Below, one piece after another: positions 24,865-38,556 of a stretch of DNA of 64,000 nucleotides. The first letter of the stretch is position 1. Each line of letters begins with the position of its first letter. Below the pieces are notes generated by a model that was given only the letters and a program-made list of their open reading frames with translations, was not told the DNA's origin and did not search any database. The stretch covers positions 18,341,528 to 18,405,527 of the forward strand of contig NC_063184.1 of assembly GCF_023159225.1 (NCBI RefSeq). The letters run 5' to 3'. The position numbers and the translations under genes were made by a program. Source of the stretch: Perognathus longimembris pacificus (Eukaryota; Chordata; Mammalia; Rodentia; Heteromyidae).

Positions 24865-27800
24865 TTGATTTGCATACTGAAACCTGACTTTATGGTTGGC
24901 TTTTCTGTTGATCATGTCTTTATGGTAATGATCCTGTTGTGAATGTTATATACAACGTTTACTTTCAGAGAAAATACTGATTGCCCTGCCTAAGTCACAA
25001 AATTCTCCTCCTAAATTCACTTCTCCACTTACGCAGCCCTGCCACTGAGATAAGGCTTTATGAATTACAGGCTGATTTTGTTCATCAGACTATGTTGATA
25101 CGAGATTTAATTGGTAAATTTCAATCCCAGTGTCATTGTTTTTCTTGGTGGATTCAGTAACAGCAACTATATCAATATTGGGGGGATAGGGCTGGGGATA
25201 TAGCCTAGTGGCAAGAGTGCCTGCCTCAGATACACGAGGCCCTAGGTTCGATTCCCCAGCACCACATATACAGAAAACGGCCAGAAGTGGCGCTGTGGCT
25301 CAAGTGGCAGAGTGCTAGCCTTGAGCGGGAAGAAGCCAGGGACAGTGCTCAGGCCCTGAGTCCAAGGCCCAGGACTGGCCAAAAAAAAAAAAAAAAAAAA
25401 AAAAATATTGGGGGGATAGTTCTTAAAGGGAATCTACCCTCCTATCATCCCTAAATATATTTAAAGCCATTGGGAATCAGCTAAAACCTCAATGTAAGCA
25501 ACAGAAACACTGCCATGGAGGAACACTGATGGGCCTTCAAGCAAGTGGATGACAGGGGAGGAACATGGGTGAATAGCACTGGAGAAGAAAGCCAGAAAGA
25601 ATCTAGCTTGTAGTCTGTGGCTAAGTCATACCTTGTGTGTTAAGGCATAATTGAGTTGAACTATGTATAGTGTGTATAGTAGTAGCCACATAGATAGGTA
25701 GATGGATGGATGGATAGATAGATAGATGCTAGGTAGGTAGGTAGGTAGGTGGATGGATGGATGGTAACTATGTTACCTTCCCCTAAATGTAATACAGTTA
25801 AGTAATAACACTGAAGATGATAGGTAGTTGTTTTCAAGAATCACACCTGTGCCTGTGAACTAGCATATCTAGCTTCCTCATCTCAGGCCTGTGGAGATCT
25901 TAAATTTGAGTACATTTGATAACCCTCTCTCATTTTCCAAAACAACACAATTTTAATTTACACAATCATAGGAAAAATATGTTTATAGTGAAGCAGTTTG
26001 TTTTGATTTTGCTTTACTTGTGGCCAGCTTCTTCTTAGCCACACACAAGTTTTTCCTCCCCCAAATAGGACCTTGGGAAGCTTATTTATTTTCATTTCTA
26101 GGCTTCCCAATAGGATTTTCTTTGTTTAAAGGTCAGAAGACACTTGGTTTCATAGTACTTACATCTATCTGAAGCACATAAATGTGTTTTCACTTGCCCA
26201 TGGCAGAAATTCTATCATCAGAAAAGTTTTGTTTTTTTTTTAAAGTGCAATTGAGATGAGAACTTTCACAGTTACACAGCCAAGGCAGCAGAATGATGCT
26301 GGGGCAGAAGCAGTGCTGGACTTGAGCTGAGACTCTCTCCTTACAAACTGGAGTTAGGCTCTTCTTAGATGGGCATCCAGGGATGGCAAACTTCTTGGAA
26401 ATGCCAAGTGGCCAGAATTAAAAATCAACATTTGGTAGACACTGCGTTGTACCACTCTAAAACGAACTTTAGGATTACAAAATTTGATTTGCAATTTTTG
26501 TTTTGTAGATTTGATTGTTATTCAGCTTGAGTTAGAAAACCATTTAAAAGTCACATGTGTTTAATGAGTGGATTTACACTGAAGGAATAAGAATTTATGA
26601 GCACAAGCATTAACTTTCATGATAGTAAGTAGGTATCCAATTTCTGCTGAGATTAGTAGAAGAGGCAGGTATTTGGGGCCATCTGTTTCACAGAACGTGT
26701 TAAATTCAGCAGTGTTTCTAAATTGCATGTCTGATATGTAGGAAAAGGGAAAGATTAAGCTATAAAGAACAGATTTTTGAAGAGCATTCTTGGAAATTTT
26801 TTTGTATGACTAATCAGCATTAAGGTGGGATTTTCTCCTTTGTCTTTCTCTCTTACTTATTACCTTTCCATCCTGAAGCCTGAATGGGAAATGAACAACT
26901 GGAAATATCCCTTGAAGATGATTCTTTCATTTGGCCTTTGCAGAGAATTCTGAAGTGGTGAAGTTCACATCGTTAAGTTTAATTCTCATAAATGTGTTTA
27001 CCAATTCTTTTCTTGAAACCTTTATTGCCTGAGTGGGGTTTAACAGAGCCTGTAAAGTTGACAAACCAATTTCACAGAACAAAATTATGATATTCAAATG
27101 ACTTAAACTAATCATTTGTTGATTTAAAATCCCATAATAGGGCTGGGAATATGGCCTAGTGGCAAGAGTGCTTGCCTCGTATACATGAAGCCCAGGGTTC
27201 GATTCCCCAGCACCACATATATAGAAAATGGCCAAAAGTGGTGCTGTGGCTCAAGAGACAGAGTGCTAGCCTTGAGCAAAAAGAAGCCAGGGACAGTGCT
27301 CAGGCCCTGAGTCCAAGACCCAGGACTGGCAAAAAAAAAAAAAAAAATCCCATAATAGCATTCACAATGCATAGCTATTGGTTTCTTTTATTTGTGCTGA
27401 CTTCAGCCCATTTGTCTGATCAACTACTTAAAAGTCTTTCGTTGTTGCTTATACACTGAAAATCAACAGAAATCAGGTATTAGTTACTGAGATATTTTAC
27501 TCATGATGGTGATATATGAGTATGCTCCAGAACTACAATGTGTATGTAGCATATAATCAGAAATCCACTACAACTGCTATGAAAATGCTTCCTAGTGTTC
27601 GAAGTGATTATTCATCAATTAATGGTGAATCTAAAGTGGCTAAAGTGGTAGAGTGCCTACTTAGCAAATGAAAAGCTTCTGGTTGAAATCCACCTGAAAG
27701 AAAATGGAAAGAATGAAGGAGAGAAAAGAAGAGATGATGAACTAATTGACAAAGAGAGGGGATCTTTGTGCTTTGTTGTTTCTCTGCTCTCAGAGCCCTT

Positions 27801-30800
27801 TATTTAAATCATTTCCTTATTCTTTCTGTGACTCAGATTTAAAAGGTTCTAAGAGTTGCCTATTAGCCTCAAGAGTCTGGGAGGGGAAGAAAGCAGATTT
27901 CAAAGATTATTTCATGACCCAACTTTTGAAGTTCCTTTATGACTTACATTTAATTTAGAATTTTCTTTACTACAAGTTAACAAAAATTAATGAAATTATT
28001 TTTTAAATTTCTGGAATTTAGAGGTTTTGCAATCCTTATTGCATGCTTAATGATATTCAGCTTACAATCTGCAGAAGTTTGCTACTTGAATGTTCATACA
28101 AAAGCACATATACCTCTGTGTAGCTCTCCAGGATACAGCACCTATATTCCTCTTTAGATCTAAGGAGTTAGAAAGTGGAAAAAAATAAAATAAATGGAAA
28201 AGTAGAAAATTAAATGGAAAAATTAAAGATTTACCCAGTACCACTACAGAAGGATTCCATTTCACTTCCAAATTCAATTTTCTTTTATTTATTCCAGTGA
28301 AATTAGATGATAAATAACAATGTCATTTACCTTTTCAAACTAGGAACAACCAGCAAAGACTCATCAAAAACGCCTCTTGTGCCAGCAGTTACTTCAATAG
28401 CAACAGCTAAGAGTGTAGGTGAGTACTAACTCCTTTTTGCCACCATTTAGAAAACTATGTAATGGGCTGGGATGTAGCTCAGTGGCAAAGAGCTTGCCCA
28501 GCAAGTCAACATCCTGGGTTTGATCCCAAGTACCAAAAAGAAAACAAAAACAAATCATAAAAAATATGTAATCCTACTTATTCTAGAGGCTGAGGTTTGA
28601 TGATCATGGTTTTGAAGCCAACCTGAGCAGGAAAGTATGAAACTCTTACCTATAATTAATCAGAAAAAAAATGGAGGTGTAGCTCAAACAAACAAAAACA
28701 AAATTTGTAATTGTTACCCTTACAAAATGTACATCTCCATGACTGTTAGTACATTCATAGGTACACTATCTTCCAGTTTCTGATCATGATATTCCTTAAT
28801 TTCATTATATTCATAGTTTTCAGTGTGGAAAGATTGTACTTTTTGTTCAATGGATTATTTGTGGTATCCAATTTTTTGCTTTTATAATTTATTTTCTAAC
28901 TATTAACTATTTTTCAAATTCTACTATATAGAAATACAATTTACTTGCATATATTAATATATTCTGATACTTTGTCACTTATTAGCTTTAATTTGTGTGT
29001 TTATTAGGATTTTCTAGATTCACTATGATATCATTTGAAAATACAGCTTTACTTCTTCCTTTCCAATGTACATACCTTTTGAATTTTTATTTTATCACCT
29101 AATTGTCTCAGCTACACCCTCCAATACAATGTTAAACATAGTAACAAAGGACATCTATCTTGTTTCTAGTTATAAGGGAATATATTGTCAATATTTCTCC
29201 ATTAGGTATAATAATATGACATTATCTAGTTTTGATAATATGACATATAATACCAATTTTTATGTGGAGCCATCCATGCTTATAATAAATTCAACTTAGC
29301 CATGATGTGTAATTATTCTTAAAGGAAACTTGTTTTTGGTTTATTTTACTAAGTATTTCCCTGGCTGTATTCATAAGATATAGGTTTGTAGATTTCTTTC
29401 CTTGTCATGTTTTTTCTGTTTTTAGAAGTAGGTAATAATTAGGTAGTAACTTCTAGATTTATATGAAATATGTTTCTTCCTCTACTAATTTCTGGGAAAG
29501 TTTTTGATGGCCATCTTGTTCTGAGAGGGGATCAGTAAGATGAACATTGTAGAAAAATCTCTAGCCAGTTAAACCACTCTTGTCTGTTCTTTTGAATCCA
29601 CCAAAATAATTCTACATTTAAAAAATCTTAGGAAAAAGGCCCCAAATGCCAGTCATTTAGCCAGACATGAGTTAAATTGAAGAATGGTAGCATGTCAAGG
29701 CCAAGGTAGACTTATAAACATTTTTCTTTTACTACCAACAGAGGTCTTGGGGATTTCCTGCCATGCTTGGCATACGTAGGACTACATGGATACAGTTAAA
29801 ATAAGACTGAAATAAAGTACTTTTTAATCTTATTCATAATAAAACAAGAAATTTGTGTGCATTTTGAAACCAAAAGAGCCAACAAAGCACCCTTTCTCAA
29901 CCAGCACCTGGCCTAGCAGTGACCTCATAGATGATGTTTGTGTACTCAAGTTTTCAAAAAGGACAGCTCAAATGTTCTAGAAGATGTAAGCCCTCCATAA
30001 ACACTGCTACTATTGATTCACTGATTTGTAAGACCACATGAGTAAATAGGGTCACTGTATCTGAGAAAACATAGAAGAAATCCTACAATATTTACTCTGA
30101 CTCCAAGAAAAATCGTTGAAACTAGACTTTAGGGAAGACAGGGGCCAACATCTACCTATTAATAAAGTAATCTAGGGAAGAGCAGGCAAATTCCTATTTT
30201 TTAAGTTTTACTACCTTTTTAATAACATCATTGTGAGCTCTTCATCACACTGGCATGTCTAAACCTAGTTGCAAAAGTCATGCATAGGGATACAAAATAT
30301 ACTGAATGATGTGTCACATGAAGGAAATAGAGAATGAGATTCAAAATAATTGAGATTATATATACCCTTTAGAAGTAGAAAACAAATTATGTGCTGTTAA
30401 AATTATCTTTATATAGTTGTATGGAGGTTGCAAATATTCCACAAGTCAGTTTATAAGTACAAGGCGTCTTCCATCATTCTCTTCCATCTTTCTCAGTCCC
30501 ACTCATCTCCTGAAGTGGCCTCGTTCCATTTTTAAATATGTGTATCCAGGAGTATAACTATCTTCACCCACTGTTCCTCTCTCCATTCATGCCCCTCCCC
30601 CCCTTAACTGCCATCCTCCTCAGACAAGACATGTTTTAGCTTCCTAGTTTTTATTTTCTAAAACTGTTAATTAATTGTTCCAAGGGGATACATCACCAAA
30701 ATCCATCCTTTCATTTACCCTTTAGTCAGGTGGAGCATGCAATTTTGCTTATGGCCATGAATGGGGTTTCATATATGTTTTTAGTTTAAGCTAACATCTA

Positions 30801-33800
30801 AAAGAAAATAGGAGCCCTTTGTCTCTCTGATACTGACTTACTCTCACTCAAAATAATTTTTTCCAGGTCTATCCATTTCCCTCCAGATTAGATGATATAA
30901 TATTACTTTATCCAAAGACTGAATTCAGTTCATATATTTATATATACATGCCACATTTTTCTTGTTCCATTTGTTGGTTGCAGAGCATATGGACAGTTTG
31001 TACAACTTTGCTAAACCATATATTGTTAAAGTACAGATTTATATCACTGCCAGAGGGATTATTGTTAAATCCCAAATTCTGGATCCCTCTAATACCATGA
31101 GACTACCCTAATTTATTTTATCTCTAGAGACTGTATACAAGGGGCCACTCTAAATATAAGTGTAACGGTATTCCTAGCCTGAGGTCAGTACCACATTCCT
31201 GTAGGGAGCTACCTGGTAAATAGGGTGAGGAAAAGGGCAAATCAGGAGGTAGCCGATTTCTCACTTAGTCAAGGCCTAACCAAGAGGGAACTCAAGAAAT
31301 GTCTGCTCTCTGTGTTGAAACTAGGTCCTCGCGACAGTGAGAACATTACTACACATGCAATTCCATAGAGCTCTTAATGCCTACCTTAGCCAACTTGTAA
31401 ATTTTACAGATTTTTTTAAAAAAAGTTTAATACTCACATTGAAATAAAGCTTTTTCTCTTTTCTGTTCCACTACTAAAACCTCAGGTCGCACTCATCTTC
31501 ATTTTCCCAGCACTGTTCTTTCATTCTCTCAATGTCCTTGAGCCTTCACAATACCTGGTTCCCATCCTCTGAGCTCCTCTTCCTAGGAGTAAAGTACTGG
31601 AGGAGATGAAATCAGTTTGGAATGCATCCCATCACATCCATTTCCCCCTTTTTGTTTTCTACCTAGGTTACGTAGTTTCACCCTAAGTAAAGAGACCAAA
31701 AGAATCTGAGAAAAATCTTTATCAAGCTTCTGCTACACTCTTTGCTAATGCTTAGAACTATTTCCCTAAGACCAATGGTACAGACAATGAGCCAAGTCAC
31801 AGTTTTACAGTAAGGGATTCTTATTCCCCATAAGTCATTGCATGAATCAAGACATTAAGTTTATGACAAACCTACCTCCCTATCATCGGGACAGAGTTTC
31901 TATGAAGCACTAACTCAAAATACTCCCTGTAAATGGAGGTCCTTTAGCAAGCATTTAAAAAAAAAACACCTGAGATTTTGCAATAACACATTTAAAAAAT
32001 ATCAGTCCAAATATAAAGAAGTCTCTGAAAGTTTTAAATCTATGAAGTTCTAAGTTAATTTGACTATAAAACAGCAACTTAGGGGCTGGGAATATGGCCT
32101 AGTGGCAAGAATGCTTGCCTCGTATACATGAAGCCCTGGGTTCAATTCCCCAGCACCACACATATAGAAAATGGCCAGAAGTGGCGCTGTGGCTCAAGGG
32201 GCAGAGTACTAACCTTGAGCAAAAAGAAGACAGGGACAGTGTTCAGGCCCTGAGTCCAAGGCCCAGAACTGGCAAAAAACAAAGCAACAAAAATAAAACA
32301 AAACAGCAACTTAAATAAATGATATTGTGCATAGTTAAGGCATATAGTGTGGTGTTATGAGATAGAGTGAGAGCTGAATGGATACTCTCAAAGCAAAACA
32401 AATCAACATATCCATCCTTTCAGGTACCCAATTTTTGTCGCAAAGGCAGCTACAAGCTATTTTCTATTGCAAATCCCTGATATAGCACAATAGTAACTGT
32501 GGTCCTCATGCTCGACATTAGACCTCTAGATTTGTTCATCCTATGCATGTGCTTCTTCCCTAGTCCCACCCTGAGTCACAGCTTGTTTCCTTTATAAATC
32601 TATGATAACTATGTAATAACAAAACTACTAACAAGATGTACTTAGCACTACCCTGTATCCTCTGAGCTACATCTCTTCAGATGCTCTATCACCCCAAAAT
32701 ATAAAAGTTTGAATTTTGATTTTTTGTAAGACTTTCACCAGTGAATCTTCGAGTTGTAAGTGGATATTGATGTGAATACTAATAAGACTAGCTAACGATC
32801 TGTGGTATTCCTAATGGATGTTTCTTTTTCCACATGAGTAGACAACACAACCCTTGGAGTTACCAAGAAAGAGCTCATCACTACAAACACAACAGGGGCA
32901 ACTCTTCCACTCTCGGATGCTGTTCCTACATTCCAAGGTTCGCAGCACACAAGTGAGTATGAGGATTTGATCTGATGTGGTAAACTAGTGTATTGCATGA
33001 ATCTAACCTAAGAATGTGTTACATCTCAAAGCTACAAAGAAATCACATCCTACCTCCATACTTCTCTAATCTCCACCAACCAAGACAATTATTTGGGTTT
33101 ATTTTATTTTTACACTAATATACTATCCCAGAGCTACAAATGGTGGAAACCAAGGTAGAAGAATATAAAGCCAGGCATAATTGTGTAAAATCATTTGGCA
33201 ATGAAGGACAGCCTGGCTGCCAAAGTAGGCAATTTTGATAAAATAAGAAAACTATCCTATAGTCACCAGCAGTTGTACTTTTATGAAATACACCAGAACT
33301 TTCCTCTCTAATCTGTAACTGCATGCTCTCTGGTCAGCCTGTCTCTTCCTCACTTCTATCCTACCCAACACTTAGTAAGCACCGTTTCAGTCTCAGTTTC
33401 TAGTATATCCATACCTTTGTATTACACATATGTAGGGATACATGTAATATATGTAGAGATCATGATGCATCTCTTTATATGGGGCTGTCCTAATTACCAT
33501 AAGGATTGCTAATTCTATTCATGTAGCAAATGGCAGGATCTCACTGTATTACAACCCAATACTATTCCATGATGTATATGCACCACATTGTCTTTGGTCA
33601 TTCGCCACTTAATGAGCACGGTAGGTTGTTTTCCACATTTTTACTATTGTCTGTTAAGCTGCAATGAATATAAGAGCGAAGGTGTTTCTCGACATGCAAA
33701 TTTTATTTCCTTCGCATATGTACCAGAAGGAAAATGGTGGGATCATATGCGCTTTCTATTTTTAGTTATTTGAGGAATCTCTGTGTGATTTTTTTCCATA

Positions 33801-36800
33801 ACAGGCATATGCATTTGCAACAAATTAACAAGAGTGCCTTTTTCCCATATCCTCAGTAACACTTTTAATCTTCTGTCATTTGGCAAATCATTCTTATAGG
33901 AGTGAGATTATCACTCACTAGGATTTTGATTTGTATTTGACTCTGATATTAGTGATGTTGAACATTTCTTTTGAGAAAGAACAAAAGAATATGACTTTTA
34001 AGAAAAATTGCCTTAGGCCTATAGCCCACTTTTAAGTTTGATCATTTGTAGAAATACAGTTTTAGAAGAACAAAGGTAAGGTAAGTGATATATGCAGCTG
34101 GAAATGGAATGAAATTGACTAGAAAAGACTCAAGGGAGTTTCTCATGCTGAGGAAAATGTTCTAAAACTGGATTAATAAAAGGTGAAAGATTTTATACGA
34201 TCTGAAGAGAAACCAGAGTATCTAAAACTGGATTAGAGTGATGCATAATACTGTAAACTTACAAAAATTATTAGTTCTCTATTTAAAGTGATACATTTAG
34301 ATGTTATTCAATATGCAAACAATGTCTCTGTAAAGCTTTATTCAAAAATGGTTGACTATGACCAATCACATTTCCTTCTTACATAAGCTGAACTCAAAAC
34401 AAACAAAAAGAATTCACCATGGGAAGTACATTGCCAAAATACCAGTATGATAGTAAGTCTGGGAAAATCTTGATGGCTCATGGGCATAACTGGTATAAAG
34501 AGGCAGTTGTTATTAATAATAAGTGAAATTGGCAAGAGGATGGGCAGCATGTGGTGATGATGTAGAGAGACTCCATGAGCTAGTTTAAATTCCTCATGAG
34601 AAAAAAAAAATTCAGTTAATTTCTGATTTCTAGTTTCAGTTCTCATCTATCCTTACAAAAGCACTTATGGCCTATACATTGTATATAATCTGTACATATA
34701 GTCCAAATATTCTTACCATAATAATTAGCAATTTACCAAAATAGCTTCATCAGATAGCATTCCTTGTCAATCATGCATGAGTTTTGGGAATAGCCACATC
34801 CATGGTAAGAACCAATTAAAGATGAGTCATCACCTCTAAATCTATCGTTGGGCAATATCTAAGGTGAAGGAAGTGGCCCGTTTGACTGATGGATGTCCAA
34901 ATTCAACTCTTAAATAGAACCACACCAGCAACATAATTCTCCACCTTTTGAAATAGCCTTAAGTATAACCCCCAAAAAGGTGGTCTAGAGGCAATTTTAC
35001 ACTGTAATTGTCAAGTACTAATTATTTTTAAAATATGGCCATTGCTTAAGAAATATGGAAGAGTAGGTACTTTTCTTTCTTTCTTTTTTTTTTTTTTCCA
35101 GTCCTGGGGCTTGGAGGGCCTGAGCACTGTCCCTGGCTTCTTTTTGTGCTCAAGGCTAGCACTCTGCCACTTGAGCCACAGCACCACTTCTGAACATTTT
35201 CTGTATGTGTGGTGCTGGGGAATTGAACCCAGGGCTTCGTGTATACGAGCCAAGCACTCTTGCCACTAGGCCATATTCCCAGCCCAAGGTACTTTTCTTA
35301 TATGCATCATATTTTTCTATCATAGGGTCTTGGCTCTCATAAGCAATATCTATTTTGTAGAAAAATATATTTAGGAAATGAATCTTTCCCAAACCACAAC
35401 TTATCCACTTCATAATACATTCATCCCTAATATAAACAAAAATAAAGCTAAATTTGAGTCATCAAAGGTCATAGCATGTTCTGGAAATTGAACTTCTGTG
35501 TACTCTGAACTAAATGTTCACCCATTCATGACTGATGACCAAGAAAATGTTTTGCAGACACTATGGTTTCTTGAAATAAGGGCTCACACAGAAGTACATC
35601 ATGAGTCACCAAAGACACTTAATTTTACTTTGATTCACAAAGTAATACGCCCTGTATATCTAAGTTCCGGGGACCATTGTACTTATTAGCTTCTAAACAC
35701 AGTAAGAAATGGCTTTTTTCCAAGTTGTGAAAAACACATCAAAGCCATTTCTTGAAAAATGAAGCATATGGAAAGCAAGATAATGGAAAAAAGGCATATT
35801 ATCATTGCTCTTGGTTACTTAACCCTTTATATACTAGCACTTGAGATGTTTGTTATAAATACCTAACAAATTCTTGGATATCCATTACCCATGGCTCTCT
35901 CTGTTCTGAATGTGAAGTTGTCTTGAAGTTTGCTCTACCATATTAATTACTACATTACTTTTCAATGAAGCCTCACTCCAAAGGAGTTGTACATGGACAA
36001 AACACAGACAAATTCTTTGATAACTGGCTTTTCTGAACTTCTCTAATTTCTCCCAGAAACCAGTTGTAAACGTATAAAAGCCAAAGTCAAGTTTAATCAC
36101 TGTGATGATACAACTGTCTCCAGTTTCTGGTATTTGTTACTTTTGCATGGTATTGAACAAAATACTTAGTGAACAACTTAAAGGAAGAAAAAAATGGATT
36201 ATGTCACATGGTTGCAGGGATTTTGGTCCATTGACCTTATCTTTATTGATGATGTATATTAATATCATGACAATGAGGGTTTATGGAGGAGAAAGCAGTT
36301 CATCTCTTGGTGGGCGGGAAGTAGAGGGGAGGGAAAGGGCAGAGACAAGATATACCCAAGGCATGCTCTCAGTGACGCACTTTCTCCAATTAGGTTCCAC
36401 ATCCTACAATTATAAGGATTTCACTGTAAGATTAGCTATGTTACAGTGTGCAGTATAGGATACAGCAAGTGTATCCATAGCCATTAGAAAGCAGGCATCC
36501 TGTACATGGTAAAAAAAAAAAAATACTAACAGAAAAGGAGAAACCATTGCTCCCTCTAGTAAATTCTGACTTGGCTCAGGAAAGGATGCACAATGCTATT
36601 ACAAATCAATGACAATTTGAAATGAAGCAGAACTCAATACCAAACCATAAGATGGCAAATAATTAGGTAAATACCTCTAAGAGTTCTTCCAGGACACAAC
36701 TTCTGCTGGTACCACACATACAATGTTAAAGACCTGAAATATGAAGACAAAAGTCTGACTTTTATTAACTAGAAAGAATAGTATTTAGGTTATCAAGATG

Positions 36801-38509
36801 GTTATCAAGTTAGGTTATCAAGTTAATAACATTTATATGTAATAAATAAACTATGAAATAAATTTCCTCCTGGCATAGATGACACTAGTTTAATGTACTG
36901 TTTGTTCACACACAGAACAATTTCATAATAAATGAACAGACATTTTTAGATATAGAATTGGCTGGATAGGAGAATGACCTACACCCAAGTCTTTCCTTCT
37001 CAAAGTGTCACACCCTTCTTAAAATAAACATCCGTACCTGCCGGCATGCCAAGGGGAAGTTGGTTCATTCGTTATATATAATGGTCCTCAATTTAGATTG
37101 TCTAGGTTCAAAAAAAAATGTAGCACAGTAGTTTACTACTCCTGTGTCCAGCAACTTAACATCTTAACATCAGTTTGTTCATCTTTAAAATAATAATAGG
37201 ATTACAACTTCAGGAATGAGAAAGGGTAAGCAAAAATGGTCAATAATCAATGTATAGTATGTAAAAATTGAACTCAATAACTTGAGTGTATGGATGAGAT
37301 GGGGAAAGATGGGGGGGTGGGAGAAAGATAGAAAGAGTAACATTACTCAGGAAGCCTTGTACTCTTTGTACTCATAACCCCCTTTGTACAATACTTGGAA
37401 TAATAAATTTTTGTCAAAGCCACTTACTTGAGGACATGACCCCAACTTTTTCTTACATATTATTTAGTTATTTTTATATTAGTTCCCATGGGCAGATATG
37501 AAAGATTTCCTTTGCAGAATAAAGTCAGTTACATGTCCTGGCTTACCCAAACAAGAAATAATCTTAGGTCCCATGACTCAGTCAATATTACATGAGAGAA
37601 TAATTAAAACAAATAAAAAATTGAGTTGACTTCACAAATGAACTATAAGAAAAGTATATGTAGGTATGTTGTACAATGGTCTGTATAATTCCTCTTCCAT
37701 CTGATGATAATATTATTCTATTTGCAAATGTAGTTTATAGCTAGAAACACAACATGCTTTATAAGATAAGAATATTTAACAAAGTCCATTATATTGCAAT
37801 TAAAGTTTCTGAGTTAAAAATTAACTTTGAGAAAAATTTTATATTAGTATGAGCAACATTTTAAAATTTATTTATATTTCATAAGAAAATCAAATTCAAC
37901 AAATACATTTCAAGTTGCCAACCACCTTTATTAAACATCTAACTCAGAGAATGATTGACAAAGCTATCCATTTGCTATGTAGGTTTCATTTCCTCTATGG
38001 CGATGAGTGTTTGGTCTTTTCTCAAAACACACATGCATCACGAACAAAAACAAGAAATAATTACAAATATCTTCACTTTTTTCTCAAATATCACATTGCA
38101 TTAAATCTCTCATCTCAGTGCAGCATGCATCTGTACTAAGCTTTTGTAGCCACCAAACTAAGTATAAGTTTGAAACTTGTATTCATATGAAGACACTTTA
38201 TTGTTTTCAAAATACTTCCCAATTTTGATATGGAGGGGTATATTCTATTTTCCTCCTTTCTTTTCTTCCCTTTCCTTCCATCTTTCTCTGTGCCTCTTTG
38301 CTTCTTTATGTGGCCCTGGATTAAGCCCAAAGTTCAATGCATGCTAAGCAAGTGCTCTACCATGGGGCTACATCCTCAACCCTTGTTTCTTTTGTTTTTG
38401 TTCAATTTTTTGAGACAGGGTCTCAATATGTAGCTTAAAGCTGGTCTCAATCTTTTTTTTTTCAAACAATGTTCTACACCTTGCATGTGTATCTATACAA
38501 TGGGCACAT

Positions 38510-38556
<47 letters not shown>

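Larger units (their letters stand above)
24587..28343 (+). other. Emcn: Emcn intron 2
   Basis: The intron begins with an AT palindromic microsatellite 22 bp past the donor. It contains two IDL-Geo copies and several simple repeats. 25766-27125 and 27706-28343 show nothing recognisable. The acceptor CTTTTCAAACTAG is weak in pyrimidines near the AG. Confidence 0.8.
28419..32841 (+). other. Emcn: Emcn intron 3
   Basis: It is dominated by antisense L1 remnants (28740-29560, 30440-31020), an ID monomer with B1 remnant, and one IDL-Geo SINE. 29600-30430, 31030-32065 and 32315-32830 show no recognisable feature. Confidence 0.8.

Noticed and set aside
34161..34235. Direct repeat pair as a possible transposon footprint
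   Set aside because: The 45 bp between the copies has no A tail, terminal inverted repeat or family resemblance.
36785..36830. Tandem repeats as a possible CRISPR-like array
   Set aside because: Only three short, irregular units exist and the genome is mammalian.
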